Origin: Exiguobacterium sp. Helios
GTDB taxonomy: Bacteria > Bacillota > Bacilli > Exiguobacteriales > Exiguobacteriaceae
NCBI RefSeq assembly: GCF_014524545.1
Contig: NZ_CP053557.1
Coordinates: 2,257,501-2,321,500 of the forward strand
Reading direction: 5' to 3'
Length of the DNA: 64,000 nt
Of the stretch, positions 36,633 through 47,289 are shown in pieces. Under the pieces are notes generated by a model. That model saw only the letters and a list, made by a program, of their open reading frames with translations, was not told the DNA's origin and ran no database searches. The translations under genes and the position numbers were made by a program. Position 1 is the first letter of the stretch, and every line of letters starts with the position of its first letter.

Positions 36633-36668
36633 AGCTTGCTAGAGCCACCAGGTGGCTTCAGCAAGCTG
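36633..36668 (-). terminator. Terminator overlapping the end of the 45-residue gene
   Basis: On the minus strand AGCTTGCT..GCCACC / GGTGGC..AGCAAGCT is followed by TTTTTA. The stop codon of the small gene (36658-36660) lies in the left arm. Confidence 0.8.
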
Positions 36669-36795
36669 GTGTGTGATCAAAGGGTTGAGAAATCGTCTCT
36701 TTTGCTTTAGGGAGTTTAATCTCTTTTAATTTTTTTTCGAAAATGTCCCGCAAAAGGCGTTTTTTCAACTTTTTCTTTTTATCACGTTCTTTCAT
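36658..36795 (-). CDS. Small basic peptide, 45 residues
   Basis: Below the usual length cut-off, but it has all the signals of a gene: an extended -10 promoter (36871-36876), a GAGGTG site 8 bases before ATG, and a terminator. It begins [18 protein letters not shown], with Lys/Arg making up most of the first half, and ends HTPAC with a single Cys. It has no hydrophobic segment, so it is cytoplasmic and could bind nucleic acid or the ribosome. It is upstream of spx and transcribed in the same direction, but the terminator makes it a separate unit. Family unknown. Confidence 0.6.
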   Translation of the reverse strand: MKERDKKKKLKKRLLRDIFEKKLKEIKLPKAKETISQPFDHTPAC

Positions 36796-36870
36796 GCTCC
36801 GACACCTCACTCGGTCCGAAAAAAGAACTGTTAACCAACGAAAGCTAAATTATCATCTTCTACATTAATT

Positions 36871-36876
36871 AGTATA
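36871..36876 (-). promoter_or_regulatory. Extended -10 promoter of the 45-residue gene
   Basis: TGG followed by TATACT on the minus strand, giving a leader of about 70 nt. The -35 region is a poor match, as is common with an extended -10. Confidence 0.5.
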
Positions 36877-37018
36877 CCACGTTTACCTGATTTCTATTCC
36901 TACTTGAAGCAATTAATTATGTGAGATTGTCGATTATCTCAAAGTAAACAGTTGCAATTGCTTGCAACATCACGTAAAGTTTATAGAAATACTTACTCGT
37001 GGAAGGAGTTATTTCATT

Positions 37019-37552
37019 ATGTCAGTCACTCTTGTTACGATCATCGAACACCCAATCGCTCAAAAATATTTAGAACGGTCTGGCTTGAATCATGCCATTT
37101 CTGTAGCAGAACAGGCGTTGAGACTCGCTACCCAGCGTGGTCTGGATGCAGATACAGCAACGAAGGCTGCCCTGCTTCATGATATCGGTCATTATGAATG
37201 GTATACAGACGGCACATGGAATTATGATCTCTACCGTCAAAATGATATTCACGCCATCAAAGGCGCAGAACGGGCACACAAACTACTGATCCGTCTTGGT
37301 GAGGAACCTGAACGAGCAAAAGAAATTGCTCTTGCTGTCCTGTTGCATACGGATTCTTATTTACCACCAGGTACAATCAATCGTACTCCGTTGCAGCAAT
37401 TGGTTCATGAAGCAGATACGTTAGAAGAACAACCAGGTGGTCTTCATCATTATGAGAAAATTCCATTCGAAGAAGCCGTCAGCCGTCTGCATGCTCTTGA
37501 CTCGGTTGTCCACCGTTTCAACAACCTTCCCCGCATTGCTTCCGAAAATTAA
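37019..37552 (+). CDS. HD domain phosphohydrolase
   Basis: 177 residues. The metal-binding His-Asp pair HDIGH is near residue 54, preceded by HAISVAEQALRLATQRGLDADTATKAALL and followed by LLHTDSYLPPG. HD hydrolases act on nucleotides or signalling phosphates; the substrate here is not known. GGAAGGAG precedes the ATG; upstream in-frame starts lack a site. It ends with a terminator shared with oppF. Confidence 0.83.
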   Translation: MSVTLVTIIEHPIAQKYLERSGLNHAISVAEQALRLATQRGLDADTATKAALLHDIGHYEWYTDGTWNYDLYRQNDIHAIKGAERAHKLLIRLGEEPERAKEIALAVLLHTDSYLPPGTINRTPLQQLVHEADTLEEQPGGLHHYEKIPFEEAVSRLHALDSVVHRFNNLPRIASEN

Positions 37553-37591
37553 AAAAAGGCATTCCCGAATTCATTCAGGAATGCCTTTTCA
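37552..37591. terminator. Bidirectional terminator of the HD gene and opp operon
   Basis: Stem AAAAGGCATTCC / GGAATGCCTTTT around a 12-base loop. T run on the plus side, A run on the other. Confidence 0.85.
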
Positions 37592-37598
37592 TGTGACG

Positions 37599-38552
37599 TT
37601 ATACCAGTTGGGCTTGATATGCTTCAAGCTCGGCATCCGTCATCGAGACGTAATGACCCGGCTCGATTTCACGTAACGGTGGAATGCTCGAATCTTCATT
37701 CGATTTTCCAACCGCTCCGCCTGTCGGCCGATCATAAATAATCCGTTTCCGTGTCCGCTCGTGCTCCGGGTCTGGAAGTGGAATCGCAGATAACAGCGAT
37801 TTTGTATAGGCATGGACAGGATTCTCATACAGACGATCCGCATCACATAATTCAACAAGGTGACCTTGATACATAACACCAATCCGGTCAGAAATGTACT
37901 TAACCATTGATAAATCGTGGGCAATGAACAAGTACGTCAGGCTGCGGTCACGTTGCAGTTGTTTCATCAAGTTGACGACCTGTGCCTGAATCGATACGTC
38001 AAGCGCAGAAATCGGCTCATCGGCGATGATGAAATCCGGCTCAACAGCCAAGGCACGGGCAATCCCGATCCGCTGACGTTGTCCGCCAGAGAATTCGTGC
38101 GGATAACGGCTTGCGTGTTCTTTCGTCAAACCAACTGTTTCCAGAAGATCGTATACCCGGTTGTTCCGCTCGTCTTTCGACTTGGCGAGACCGTGAATAT
38201 CGATTCCTTCAGCAATGATGTCTCCGACTGTCATCCGTGGATTTAATGATGCATATGGATCTTGGAAAATCATTTGCATCGACCGGTTGAATTTCAGTTT
38301 TTCTTTGCGAGACTTTTTATTATGCACATTTTCACCTTTGAAGAGAACTTCACCGTCTGTCGCATCGTAAAGACCGATGATTGAACGCCCAGTCGTCGAT
38401 TTTCCGCAACCGGACTCACCAACAAGACCAAGTACTTCACCTTCATAAATATCGAATGACAAGCCGTCGACGGCTTTGACGACGCGTCCTCGTCCGATAT
38501 TAAAGTGTTGTTTTAAGTTTTTTACTTCAAGTAGTTTATTACGATTCTCCAT
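37599..38552 (-). CDS. oppF: Oligopeptide ABC transporter ATP-binding protein OppF
   Basis: 317 residues. Walker [10 protein letters not shown] is near 44, the signature LSGGQRQ-type motif [14 protein letters not shown] near 155, and Walker B FIIADEP near 175, with the C-terminal oligopeptide extension ending around MTDAELEAY. One of two ATPases powering peptide uptake. Its ATG overlaps the oppD stop (TAATG). Last gene of the operon. Confidence 0.92.
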   Translation of the reverse strand: MENRNKLLEVKNLKQHFNIGRGRVVKAVDGLSFDIYEGEVLGLVGESGCGKSTTGRSIIGLYDATDGEVLFKGENVHNKKSRKEKLKFNRSMQMIFQDPYASLNPRMTVGDIIAEGIDIHGLAKSKDERNNRVYDLLETVGLTKEHASRYPHEFSGGQRQRIGIARALAVEPDFIIADEPISALDVSIQAQVVNLMKQLQRDRSLTYLFIAHDLSMVKYISDRIGVMYQGHLVELCDADRLYENPVHAYTKSLLSAIPLPDPEHERTRKRIIYDRPTGGAVGKSNEDSSIPPLREIEPGHYVSMTDAELEAYQAQLV

Positions 38553-39625
38553 TACTTTAGACCGCCTTTCAGAAGCGATTTCGCGAATGTGCTATCTGGA
38601 CGATATTTCAGCGCAAGATCGCGGATGGCTACCGGTGGCTCTACATACGGTGCTTGTGGATGTAATAACCAAGTTGCCGCTTCATGAGTATCTGTGATCG
38701 GGAAGAACGGAGGTTCTTTCTCGAAATCAATTTTCATTGCGTACTGATTACGTGGTGCAAATGCATCACCGACTGGTGGGTGCAATAAGTTCGGTGGTGT
38801 TCCAGGAATTGCCGGTAAGTCTTGCGAACGATCGTCAGACGGTCGTGGCATTGATCCAAGCAGTCCCCATGTGTAAGGGTGACGTGGCTCATAGAAAATT
38901 TCATCGACCGTTCCTTTTTCAATCAACTTCCCAGCATACATAACCGCTACACGGTCTGCCATGTTCGCTACGACACCAAGATCGTGTGTAATGAAGATGA
39001 TAGCTGTACCTGTTTTTTGCTGGATGTCTTTTAACAACTCAAGAATCTGTGCCTGAATCGTAACATCGAGTGCTGTCGTCGGCTCATCGGCAATCAAGAC
39101 TTTAGGATTACAAGCCAGTGCAATCGCGATAACAATCCGTTGACGCATCCCGCCTGATAGTTGGTGCGGATATTGTTTCAGACGTGCTTCCGGGTTCGGA
39201 ATTCCGACGAGTGTCAGTAATTCTAACGTCCGTTTTTTAGCTGCATCGCCTGTCAATCCCTGGTGGCGTTTCAAACCTTCGGCAATCTGTTTGAAGATGG
39301 TCATCGTCGGATTTAATGATGTCATCGGATCCTGGAAGATCATCGCGATATCACGACCACGTACTTTTTGCATCTCTTTATCAGAGAGTTTGACCAGATC
39401 ACGGCCGTCAAACATGATTTCACCTTTTGTGATTTCACCGGGAGGATTCGGAATCAAACGCATGATAGCTTTTGATGTAACCGATTTACCTGAGCCGGAT
39501 TCACCAACGATGGCAAGTGTTTCGCCTTTCTTTAAATCAAACGATACGCCGCGGACGGCTTGAACCGTCCCAGCATACGTATGGAAAGCGACAGTCAGGT
39601 CGCGTACTGATAAAATAGTTTCCAT
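38552..39625 (-). CDS. oppD: Oligopeptide ABC transporter ATP-binding protein OppD
   Basis: 357 residues. Walker A GESGSGKSV is near 40, signature SGGMRQRIVIAIAL near 156, and Walker B VLIADEPTTALDV near 175. The C-terminal oligopeptide/dipeptide transporter domain contains the PRPSDDRSQDLPAIPGTPP segment, the usual end of OppD. It pairs with OppF. The start lies 27 bases after oppC. Confidence 0.93.
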   Translation of the reverse strand: METILSVRDLTVAFHTYAGTVQAVRGVSFDLKKGETLAIVGESGSGKSVTSKAIMRLIPNPPGEITKGEIMFDGRDLVKLSDKEMQKVRGRDIAMIFQDPMTSLNPTMTIFKQIAEGLKRHQGLTGDAAKKRTLELLTLVGIPNPEARLKQYPHQLSGGMRQRIVIAIALACNPKVLIADEPTTALDVTIQAQILELLKDIQQKTGTAIIFITHDLGVVANMADRVAVMYAGKLIEKGTVDEIFYEPRHPYTWGLLGSMPRPSDDRSQDLPAIPGTPPNLLHPPVGDAFAPRNQYAMKIDFEKEPPFFPITDTHEAATWLLHPQAPYVEPPVAIRDLALKYRPDSTFAKSLLKGGLK

Positions 39626-39652
39626 TGTGGATGAACTCCTCTCTTATTTCCG

Positions 39653-40684
39653 TTAGCGACGCAGACGTGGGTCGAACGCATCACGTAATCCATCGGCTAG
39701 CATGTTAAAGCTGATCATGACAAGTACGAGGATTGTCGATGGGATGACGAGCAAGTAAGGGAATGTTTTTAATTCTTTGTACCCTTCATTGATCAATGTA
39801 CCCAGTGATGGTTGTGGTGGAGCAAGACCAAGACCGATGAAGCTTAGGAAAGCCTCGAAGAAGATTGCACCTGGAATCGTGAACATCAATGAAATGATGA
39901 TTGTACCGAGTGTATTTGGAATCAAATGCTTGAATACTAAACGTGCGCTAGAAGCACCAAGTGTGCGTGCTGCAAGAACGAATTCCTGGTTCTTAAGTTT
40001 CAGGATCTGTCCGCGGACGAGTCGACTCATCCCAATCCAGCCGGTGATCGTCATCGCGAGGATGATGGTCGTGATTCCGGGTTCAAGAATCAAGATGAAC
40101 AAGATGATTAAAATCAAGTTCGGAATCCCTGTCAGGATTTCCGCAATCCGTTGCATGATATTATCGACGCGTCCACCGTAGTAAGCAGAAATTCCGCCAT
40201 ACGTGACACCGACTAGAACATCAATGATTGCTGCGACAAGACCGATGAAGAGTGAAATTCGTGTTCCTTCCCAGACACGTGACCATAAGTCACGACCGAG
40301 ATGGTCCGTACCAAACCAAAATGTATCTTTGACTTGTTTCGTTTCATAAAAATCGATTGGCTTTTCACCAAGTGTTGCCATTCCGTCAAAACCAGCCCAC
40401 TCAAGACCTGTAATTTTTGGCGGTAGTTTAGCTTGAGTAATCGTTTGGGTATAAGCATCTCTACCGGACAACATCGGTCCGAAGAGTGATAACAGTGCGA
40501 TGATGACGATGATGACGAGCGACAGGATTGCCGCTTTGTTTTTACGAAGGCGTGTCCAGGCATCCTGCCAGAAGTTTAAGCTTTTTCCGGCAATCCGCTC
40601 ACCCGCTTGTTCATTAAATTCTACTGGTTGGAACAGTGATGAGTCGAACTGTTCTGCTTTTGCGTTTGAATTTTGTTCTGCCAT
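39653..40684 (-). CDS. oppC: Oligopeptide ABC transporter permease OppC
   Basis: 343 residues with six membrane helices. An N-terminal cytoplasmic stretch precedes the first helix, then FGTDHLGRDLWSRVWEG and the EAA-loop AARTLGASSARLVFKHLIPNTLG near 245. It forms the channel with OppB. Its ATG overlaps the oppB stop by 1 base (TAATG). Confidence 0.93.
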   Translation of the reverse strand: MAEQNSNAKAEQFDSSLFQPVEFNEQAGERIAGKSLNFWQDAWTRLRKNKAAILSLVIIVIIALLSLFGPMLSGRDAYTQTITQAKLPPKITGLEWAGFDGMATLGEKPIDFYETKQVKDTFWFGTDHLGRDLWSRVWEGTRISLFIGLVAAIIDVLVGVTYGGISAYYGGRVDNIMQRIAEILTGIPNLILIILFILILEPGITTIILAMTITGWIGMSRLVRGQILKLKNQEFVLAARTLGASSARLVFKHLIPNTLGTIIISLMFTIPGAIFFEAFLSFIGLGLAPPQPSLGTLINEGYKELKTFPYLLVIPSTILVLVMISFNMLADGLRDAFDPRLRR

Positions 40685-41610
40685 TATTTGCTACCCCCCA
40701 AACGAATCCGTGGATCGACGACACCGTACAGAATATCGACGAGCAAGATCATAAAGATAAAGACTGCCGAGAAGAACAGCGTTGTCCCCATGATAACCGT
40801 ATAGTCATTTTGTGTGATGGACGAAACGAACAATTCACCAAGACCCGGTACGGCAAAGATTTTTTCAATAACGAATGTTCCTGTAATCAAGGCTGCTGTC
40901 ATTGGTCCAAGAATCGTGATGGCTGGAATCAAGGCGTTACGCACCATGTGTTTCCAAGTGATCGATTGACCGTCTAGGCCTTTTGCTTTAGCAAGTGTCA
41001 CGTAATCCTGACCGGTGACTTCAAGCATCTCCGTTCGAACGAAACGGGCAATTGAGGCTGTTACTCCAAGCGATAAGGAAACGGTCGGAAGAATCGTATG
41101 TGCTGGACTTTCCCAGAAGGCTACTGGCAATACGCCCCATTTCACTCCGATATAATATTGAAGAAGTGACGCAAATACGAATGATGGCACGGAAATCCCT
41201 AGTACCGAAATGAACATCGCACCGTAATCAACTGCTGTATTGTGGCGAAGAGCCGCGACAACACCGAGGACAAGACCAAGAACTACACCGAGAATAAGGG
41301 CTTGAATACCTAATTGAGCGGATGGTCCAATTCGTTCCATAATCAAATCTGTTACTGGACGGCTGTCATATTTAAATGATACACCGAGGTCTCCTTGAAC
41401 TAAGTTGACCATGTACGCTGCATAGCGTTGTGGAAGCGGATCATTCAAGTTGTACTTATCCCGCAGGATATCTAACTGTTCAGGAGAAAGTTTCTCCTGG
41501 TTTTGGAACGGTGAACCTGGTAACAGATCCATTAGGAAGAAAGTGAACGAAGCGATGAGTAAAAACGTCAGTACGCCGTAAACAAGGCGTTGAGCTAAAT
41601 AACGGCCCAT
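40684..41610 (-). CDS. oppB: Oligopeptide ABC transporter permease OppB
   Basis: 308 residues, six membrane helices. The N-terminal GRYLAQRLVYGVLTFLLIASFTFFLMDLLPGSPF is typical, and the EAA loop is YVTLAKAKGLDGQSITWKHMVRNALIP. AGGGGG lies before the ATG; a GTG three codons earlier falls in the site. A 338-base gap separates it from oppA, unusually long for an opp operon. Confidence 0.93.
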   Translation of the reverse strand: MGRYLAQRLVYGVLTFLLIASFTFFLMDLLPGSPFQNQEKLSPEQLDILRDKYNLNDPLPQRYAAYMVNLVQGDLGVSFKYDSRPVTDLIMERIGPSAQLGIQALILGVVLGLVLGVVAALRHNTAVDYGAMFISVLGISVPSFVFASLLQYYIGVKWGVLPVAFWESPAHTILPTVSLSLGVTASIARFVRTEMLEVTGQDYVTLAKAKGLDGQSITWKHMVRNALIPAITILGPMTAALITGTFVIEKIFAVPGLGELFVSSITQNDYTVIMGTTLFFSAVFIFMILLVDILYGVVDPRIRLGGSK

Positions 41611-41948
41611 AGATGGCACCCCCTATAAAGATTTTCTGTTTTTTTCGAAACATCAATAAAATCAGTATGACCCAAAATTGTCGGAACATTCAAGAATTTT
41701 GTCGTAAAAATTAAAATTCTTTTTTATTTTGGACTGATTGACGCCCCCCTGGCCGCTGTTTTTTCACAGTTAACCAATATTTCAGAATTTTTCGTTTGAT
41801 TCCATTATACTTTGCTAACAAAGTAATTAGAACCTATTTTTTACGAAAATTTCACATTTCTGCTAACAAAATGAGTTTCCATTCAGAAAAAATCGTATAA
41901 AACAGGAGCGTTCCTTGAAAACGTTCTCAAGGACGCTCCCATTTTCAA
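41611..41948 (-). other. oppA-oppB gap with hairpin and repeats
   Basis: Holds, in transcription order, a strong stem GGAGCGTtCCTTGA / TCAAGGaCGCTCC (41904-41938) with a T-rich end, two copies of TGCTAACAAA on the plus strand (41813-41822 and 41861-41870, 48 bases apart), a TATAAT on the minus strand beside the first copy, and ATATTTCAGAATTTT (41777-41791), 11 of 15 matches to a CodY box. The hairpin would attenuate readthrough so that oppA exceeds oppBCDF. An internal promoter is possible. Confidence 0.5.
41904..41938 (-). terminator. Partial terminator after oppA
   Basis: 13-bp stem with one mismatch; on the minus strand it is followed by TGTTTTATAC, an imperfect T run. Expected to lower but not abolish transcription into oppB. 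Confidence 0.65.
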
Positions 41949-43565
41949 TTACTTCACATCAACATATTTGTACTGGAAGTCAGCACCAAAAACTTGACGG
42001 TTAAAGTCTTTGACCGTCGGACGACTCAGGAATGCAGCACCCGCTTGATAAATCGGTGCGATCGCTTGGTCTTTTTCGATCAATTGTGACTCTGCTTGTT
42101 TAAAGAGATCAAGACGTTTTGCGACATCTGATTCTTCGTTGGCAGCGTTCAACAATTTATCGTAGGCAGACGATTTGTATTTGACGTCATTTTGACTGTT
42201 TGTCGATTCAAAGATCGATAAGTTCGACATTGGATCTTGATAGTCCGGACCCCAAAGCGCATAAGACATTTGGTAATCGCCTTTTGCTTCTAAATCCAGT
42301 TTATTTTTGAACGGTTGTTGTTTGATCGCAACAGTGACATTCGGAAGGTTTTTCTCAATCTGTCCCTTCATGTATTCACTGATTTTCTTCGCGTCTTCGC
42401 TATCGAATGACAAGAGTTCAATCGTTGCTTTCTTATCACCGTTTGCTTTTTTCCAAAGATCAGCTGCTTCTTTCGCATCCCGGTCGAACCAATTGATGTC
42501 GCTTGTATAGTCTTTACCTGCGTCATCTTTGATGAATTCTTTCGGAATGAAGCTTGTAGTCGGAATCGAACCGTTCGCAAGTAACGTATCCGTGATCCCT
42601 TTTGGATCGATTGCCCGTGCGATCGCTTTACGCGCATTGACGTTTTTCATTGTGGCGTCTTCATTGTTGAACTTCAAGTAAGCAATCGATGAACGGAGTG
42701 CGGTCTTGAATTCAGGTTTTGATTCATATGTCGCAACTTGCTCTGACGTGAGGCCGGCATAATCGATTTCGTCCGTATCATACAGGTTTACAACGGTAGA
42801 GTTATCTTTAACGACACTGATCGAGACCTCATCGAGTTTAACGGCATCTTTATCCCAATAGTTTTCGTTTTTCGTCAGAATACGTTTTGAATCCGTTTTC
42901 CAAGATGTCCAAACGAAAGGACCGTTGTAAAGAAGTTTATCCGGTTTAAGCGAGAAGTCTTTTTTGTTTTTGTTATAGAAATCTTCGCTGATTGGCGTAT
43001 AAGTTCCGAATGATGTGAGTGAAAGGAAGTATGGTGCCGGACGTTCGAGTTTAACTTCAAGTGTCTTGTCGTCAATCGCTTTGACACCTAGCTCGTCGAC
43101 TGGTTTTTTTCCTTGTGAGACATCAGCACCATTTTTGACCGTATCAAAGATGTATGCATAACCGGAAGCTGTTTTTGGATCGACGGCACGTTTCCATGCA
43201 AATTCAAAATCCTGTGCTTTGACTGGTGTACCATCTGACCATTTAGAATCACGAAGCGTAAACGTATATGTGAGGTTATCACTTGAGATATCTGTTTTTT
43301 CAGCAAGTGCCGGAATCGCTTTCCCGTCTTTGTCTAACCGGTAAAGACCTTCCATCGTGTTTCCGATCATGTTGAACGCAACTGCATCTGTTGCTTGTGC
43401 CGGATCGACCGTCGTAATATCAGAAGTATCCGTTAATCGTAAAACTTTTTTGCCTTTAGAAGAACCTGCATCTTTATCTCCGTCACCTGTTGTTGAACAA
43501 CCTGCAAGTACAACGCTTCCTGCAAGCATAACTGATAACGCGAGACCGACTGTTTTTTTATTCAT
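41949..43565 (-). CDS. oppA: Oligopeptide ABC transporter substrate-binding lipoprotein OppA
   Basis: 538 residues. The signal MNKKTVGLALSVMLAGSVVLAGC ends in a lipobox, so the protein is lipidated on Cys and held outside the membrane. The body is SBP family 5 (LRLTDTSDITTVDPAQATDA near the start, DAVAFNMIGNTMEGLYRL). It captures oligopeptides for OppBCDF. AAAAGGAGATG precedes the start. First gene of the operon. It is clearly similar to the orphan OppA at 45.6-47.3 kb. Confidence 0.93.
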   Translation of the reverse strand: MNKKTVGLALSVMLAGSVVLAGCSTTGDGDKDAGSSKGKKVLRLTDTSDITTVDPAQATDAVAFNMIGNTMEGLYRLDKDGKAIPALAEKTDISSDNLTYTFTLRDSKWSDGTPVKAQDFEFAWKRAVDPKTASGYAYIFDTVKNGADVSQGKKPVDELGVKAIDDKTLEVKLERPAPYFLSLTSFGTYTPISEDFYNKNKKDFSLKPDKLLYNGPFVWTSWKTDSKRILTKNENYWDKDAVKLDEVSISVVKDNSTVVNLYDTDEIDYAGLTSEQVATYESKPEFKTALRSSIAYLKFNNEDATMKNVNARKAIARAIDPKGITDTLLANGSIPTTSFIPKEFIKDDAGKDYTSDINWFDRDAKEAADLWKKANGDKKATIELLSFDSEDAKKISEYMKGQIEKNLPNVTVAIKQQPFKNKLDLEAKGDYQMSYALWGPDYQDPMSNLSIFESTNSQNDVKYKSSAYDKLLNAANEESDVAKRLDLFKQAESQLIEKDQAIAPIYQAGAAFLSRPTVKDFNRQVFGADFQYKYVDVK

Positions 43566-43835
43566 CGGTGAGTCATCTCCTTTTCATTTTCAAAACCGCT
43601 TAATATAAACGATTTTTGGACATCTCGTCGAAACTGCCTCAACGTTCCCCAAAACGCATTGACCTAGTTTCAAAAACTTAAACGAAGTGATAAATTGATT
43701 TTATGTGAGAATAACAATATCGTCAAGTGAATAGTCACACTATTTGCTATTTTATACGTCCTGAATAGTACAGAGTCGTAACAATCCTTGACTTTGCGTA
43801 TAATGAAATCATCATCTTGCCGTAGGAGGTTCATC

Positions 43836-44216
43836 ATGTCTGCTAAACTATTACGCCCGCTTCTGATTGCTTTGATTTTAACAACTGTCTACACGATTTG
43901 GGCCGTCGCCACCGACGCTACCCATTCATTTGTTTATCACTTGTCAGGCGGCTTGTTCATTGCCGGCTTCCTGTTACTTGCTATCGGATTCTTCTCCAAT
44001 ATGTCTGCCAATGGATTTTTTAAAGGCATCACTGCAGGCTTTAAAAAGCAACGGGAAGCGAAGTTACGGGAAGTCGATGGGGATTATTACGAGGACGAGG
44101 ATGAAGAAAGTGAACTTTTAGAAGCAAAACAAAAGCGGGCTTCTAACCGGACGGTTCCTTATCTCTCGAGTGGTTTTATTTGTATCGTCGTCTCTTTACT
44201 CTTATCGTTCATTTGA
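43836..44216 (+). CDS. DUF3899-like membrane protein, 126 residues
   Basis: Three hydrophobic helices: LLRPLLIALILTTVYTIW, a second ending GFLLLAIGFF and a C-terminal FICIVVSLLLSFI. A charged loop rich in Glu/Asp/Lys separates helices 2 and 3 (DYYEDEDEESELLEAKQKR). The layout and GFFSNM/GFF pattern fit DUF3899 but I am not certain. TAGGAGG precedes the ATG; the earlier in-frame ATG is weaker. Function unknown. Confidence 0.6.
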   Translation: MSAKLLRPLLIALILTTVYTIWAVATDATHSFVYHLSGGLFIAGFLLLAIGFFSNMSANGFFKGITAGFKKQREAKLREVDGDYYEDEDEESELLEAKQKRASNRTVPYLSSGFICIVVSLLLSFI

Positions 44217-44269
44217 CGGAATTTTGATGACGATTAGAAGAAACATGTGCTAAAGTGGAGATAACGTTA

Positions 44270-45531
<1,262 letters not shown>

Positions 45532-45557
45532 TTTTAGGTGTCTTTCAACGATTCTTG

Positions 45558-45594
45558 CCTTTCTTCTTATTTTTTTAGAAGAAAGGTTTTTTTA
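45558..45594 (+). terminator. Terminator of trpS
   Basis: Stem CCTTTCTTCT / AGAAGAAAGG with T-rich loop and a seven-T tail. Confidence 0.85.
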
Positions 45595-45604
45595 TTTGCG
45601 CAAC

Positions 45605-45639
45605 AAAAAAAGCGCTCCCAGTTAAGGGAACGCTTTTTA
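45605..45639 (-). terminator. Terminator of the second oppA
   Basis: Stem AAAAAGCGcTCCC / GGGAaCGCTTTTT; on the minus strand it is followed by TTTTTT. It may also back up trpS. Confidence 0.8.
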
Positions 45640-45642
45640 TAC

Positions 45643-47289
45643 TTATTTACCTTCGATTGAAGCCCATTTGTACGAGAAATCTGCGCCGAAGTTATGTTCG
45701 ACAATCCCTTTAACGTATGGTTTAACCATGAATGCACGTCCACGCTGATAAACAGGCGAGATGGCTGCAGAATCAAGAAGGATTTTCTCTGCTTCTTGAA
45801 GCTCTGACCAACGTTTTGTAGCATCCGTTTGTGTTTTTGCATCGTTGATGAGTTTATCGTACTCTTTATCTGACCACTTACCACGGTTGTATGGTCCGTC
45901 AGTCAAGAAGAGATCGAGGAACGTCATTGGATCTTGGTAGTCAGGACCCCAGCCGGCGAATGAGAACTCAAAGTCGCCTTTGTTTTCGAGATCAAGTTTG
46001 TTTTTGAACGGTTGTTGCTTGATTGTGACTTTCATGCCTGGAAGGTTCTTCTCAAGCTCACCTTTCAAGAACTCACCGATTTTCTTCGCGTCATCACTAT
46101 CGTAGTTAAGAAGCTCAAGTTCAACCGATTTTTGACCGATTTCTTTTAAGCCCTCTTCCCATAGTTTTTTCGCTTCGTCTGCATTGTACTCGTTGAATGT
46201 CGGGTACTTTTCACGGAAGTCTTTTCCGTCAGCATCTTTCGCGAAATCTTTTGGTACGAGATAGTTTGCAGGAAGTGATCCGTTCGCCAAGATGACGTCC
46301 GTGATTCCTTTTTTATTGTAACCCATGTCGATTGCGCGACGGATTTTTTCGTTGTTTAATGCTTTGACTTTCGTGTTCAAGTAAAGGTAGAAGATTGTAG
46401 ATTCACCCTTTGTTTTGAACTCGTCATTATCTTGATACTGAGCAACGAATTCTGAAGAGAGACCAGCACGGTCGATATCGCCTTTTTCGTAAAGGTTAAC
46501 TGCTGTTGAAGTTTCTTTAACGACCTTGACGTTGATTGTGTTCAACTTGACGCTATCTTTATCCCAATAGTTGTCGTTTTTGACCATTTTCCAGCCTTGT
46601 TCACGTGTCCATTCTGTTAACTTGAATGGTCCGTTGTAAAGTGATTTATCTGCTGTCGAACCGAAGTCCTTACCGATTTTTTTCGAAAGTTCTTCCGATT
46701 TCGGCATGAATGGACCGAATCCAGTTAAACCAAGGAAGTAATCCGCTGGTGCTTTCAATTTGACTTCGAATGTCTTGTCGTCAACTGCTTTGACGCCAAC
46801 CGCATCACGCTCGCCTTTTTTCGTGTTGTATTCTTCAGCACCTTCGATGTTGTAGAAGACATACGCGTATTGCGAAGCATTTTCCGGGTTCAAGACTTCT
46901 TTCCAAGCATATTCGAAGTCTTTTGCTGTGATTGGTGTACCGTCCGACCATTTAGCATCACGTAGCTTGAATGTGTACGTCAATTTATCGTCAGAAACTG
47001 TGTGACTTTCAGCAATACCTGGTGTCGGCTGTTGCTTGTCATCTAAACGATAAAGACCTTCCATCGTGTTGTTCAAGACGTTGAACGACACGGCATCCGT
47101 AGAAGTTGTTGGGTTAAGCGTCGGAATATCAGCACTTTCGATCAAGTTTAGCGTTTGCTCACTTGATTTTTTGTCTGAACTTTTGTCGCCCGATGATGTG
47201 TCATTTGAATCAGTCGTCGAACAAGCTGCAAGGAACGCGCTTGAAACGAGGGCTACAGATGTAGCCAGTGCAAAACTTTTCTTTTTCAT
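45643..47289 (-). CDS. Orphan oligopeptide-binding lipoprotein (OppA paralogue)
   Basis: 548 residues. Signal ending LVSSAFLAAC gives a lipidated extracellular protein, and the SBP family 5 body is strongly similar to OppA at 41.9 kb (same KLTYTFKLRDAKWSDGTP-type segment). No permease or ATPase follows, so it probably delivers peptides of a different range to OppBCDF. Flanked by its own promoter and terminator. It is one gene away from the opp operon, which points to local duplication. Confidence 0.88.
   Translation of the reverse strand: MKKKSFALATSVALVSSAFLAACSTTDSNDTSSGDKSSDKKSSEQTLNLIESADIPTLNPTTSTDAVSFNVLNNTMEGLYRLDDKQQPTPGIAESHTVSDDKLTYTFKLRDAKWSDGTPITAKDFEYAWKEVLNPENASQYAYVFYNIEGAEEYNTKKGERDAVGVKAVDDKTFEVKLKAPADYFLGLTGFGPFMPKSEELSKKIGKDFGSTADKSLYNGPFKLTEWTREQGWKMVKNDNYWDKDSVKLNTINVKVVKETSTAVNLYEKGDIDRAGLSSEFVAQYQDNDEFKTKGESTIFYLYLNTKVKALNNEKIRRAIDMGYNKKGITDVILANGSLPANYLVPKDFAKDADGKDFREKYPTFNEYNADEAKKLWEEGLKEIGQKSVELELLNYDSDDAKKIGEFLKGELEKNLPGMKVTIKQQPFKNKLDLENKGDFEFSFAGWGPDYQDPMTFLDLFLTDGPYNRGKWSDKEYDKLINDAKTQTDATKRWSELQEAEKILLDSAAISPVYQRGRAFMVKPYVKGIVEHNFGADFSYKWASIEGK

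Noticed and set aside
36482-36664. Extra N-terminal 61 codons of spx
   Set aside because: The Spx family starts at [10 protein letters not shown] with a strong ribosome-binding site; the upstream frame overlaps promoter and terminator sequence.
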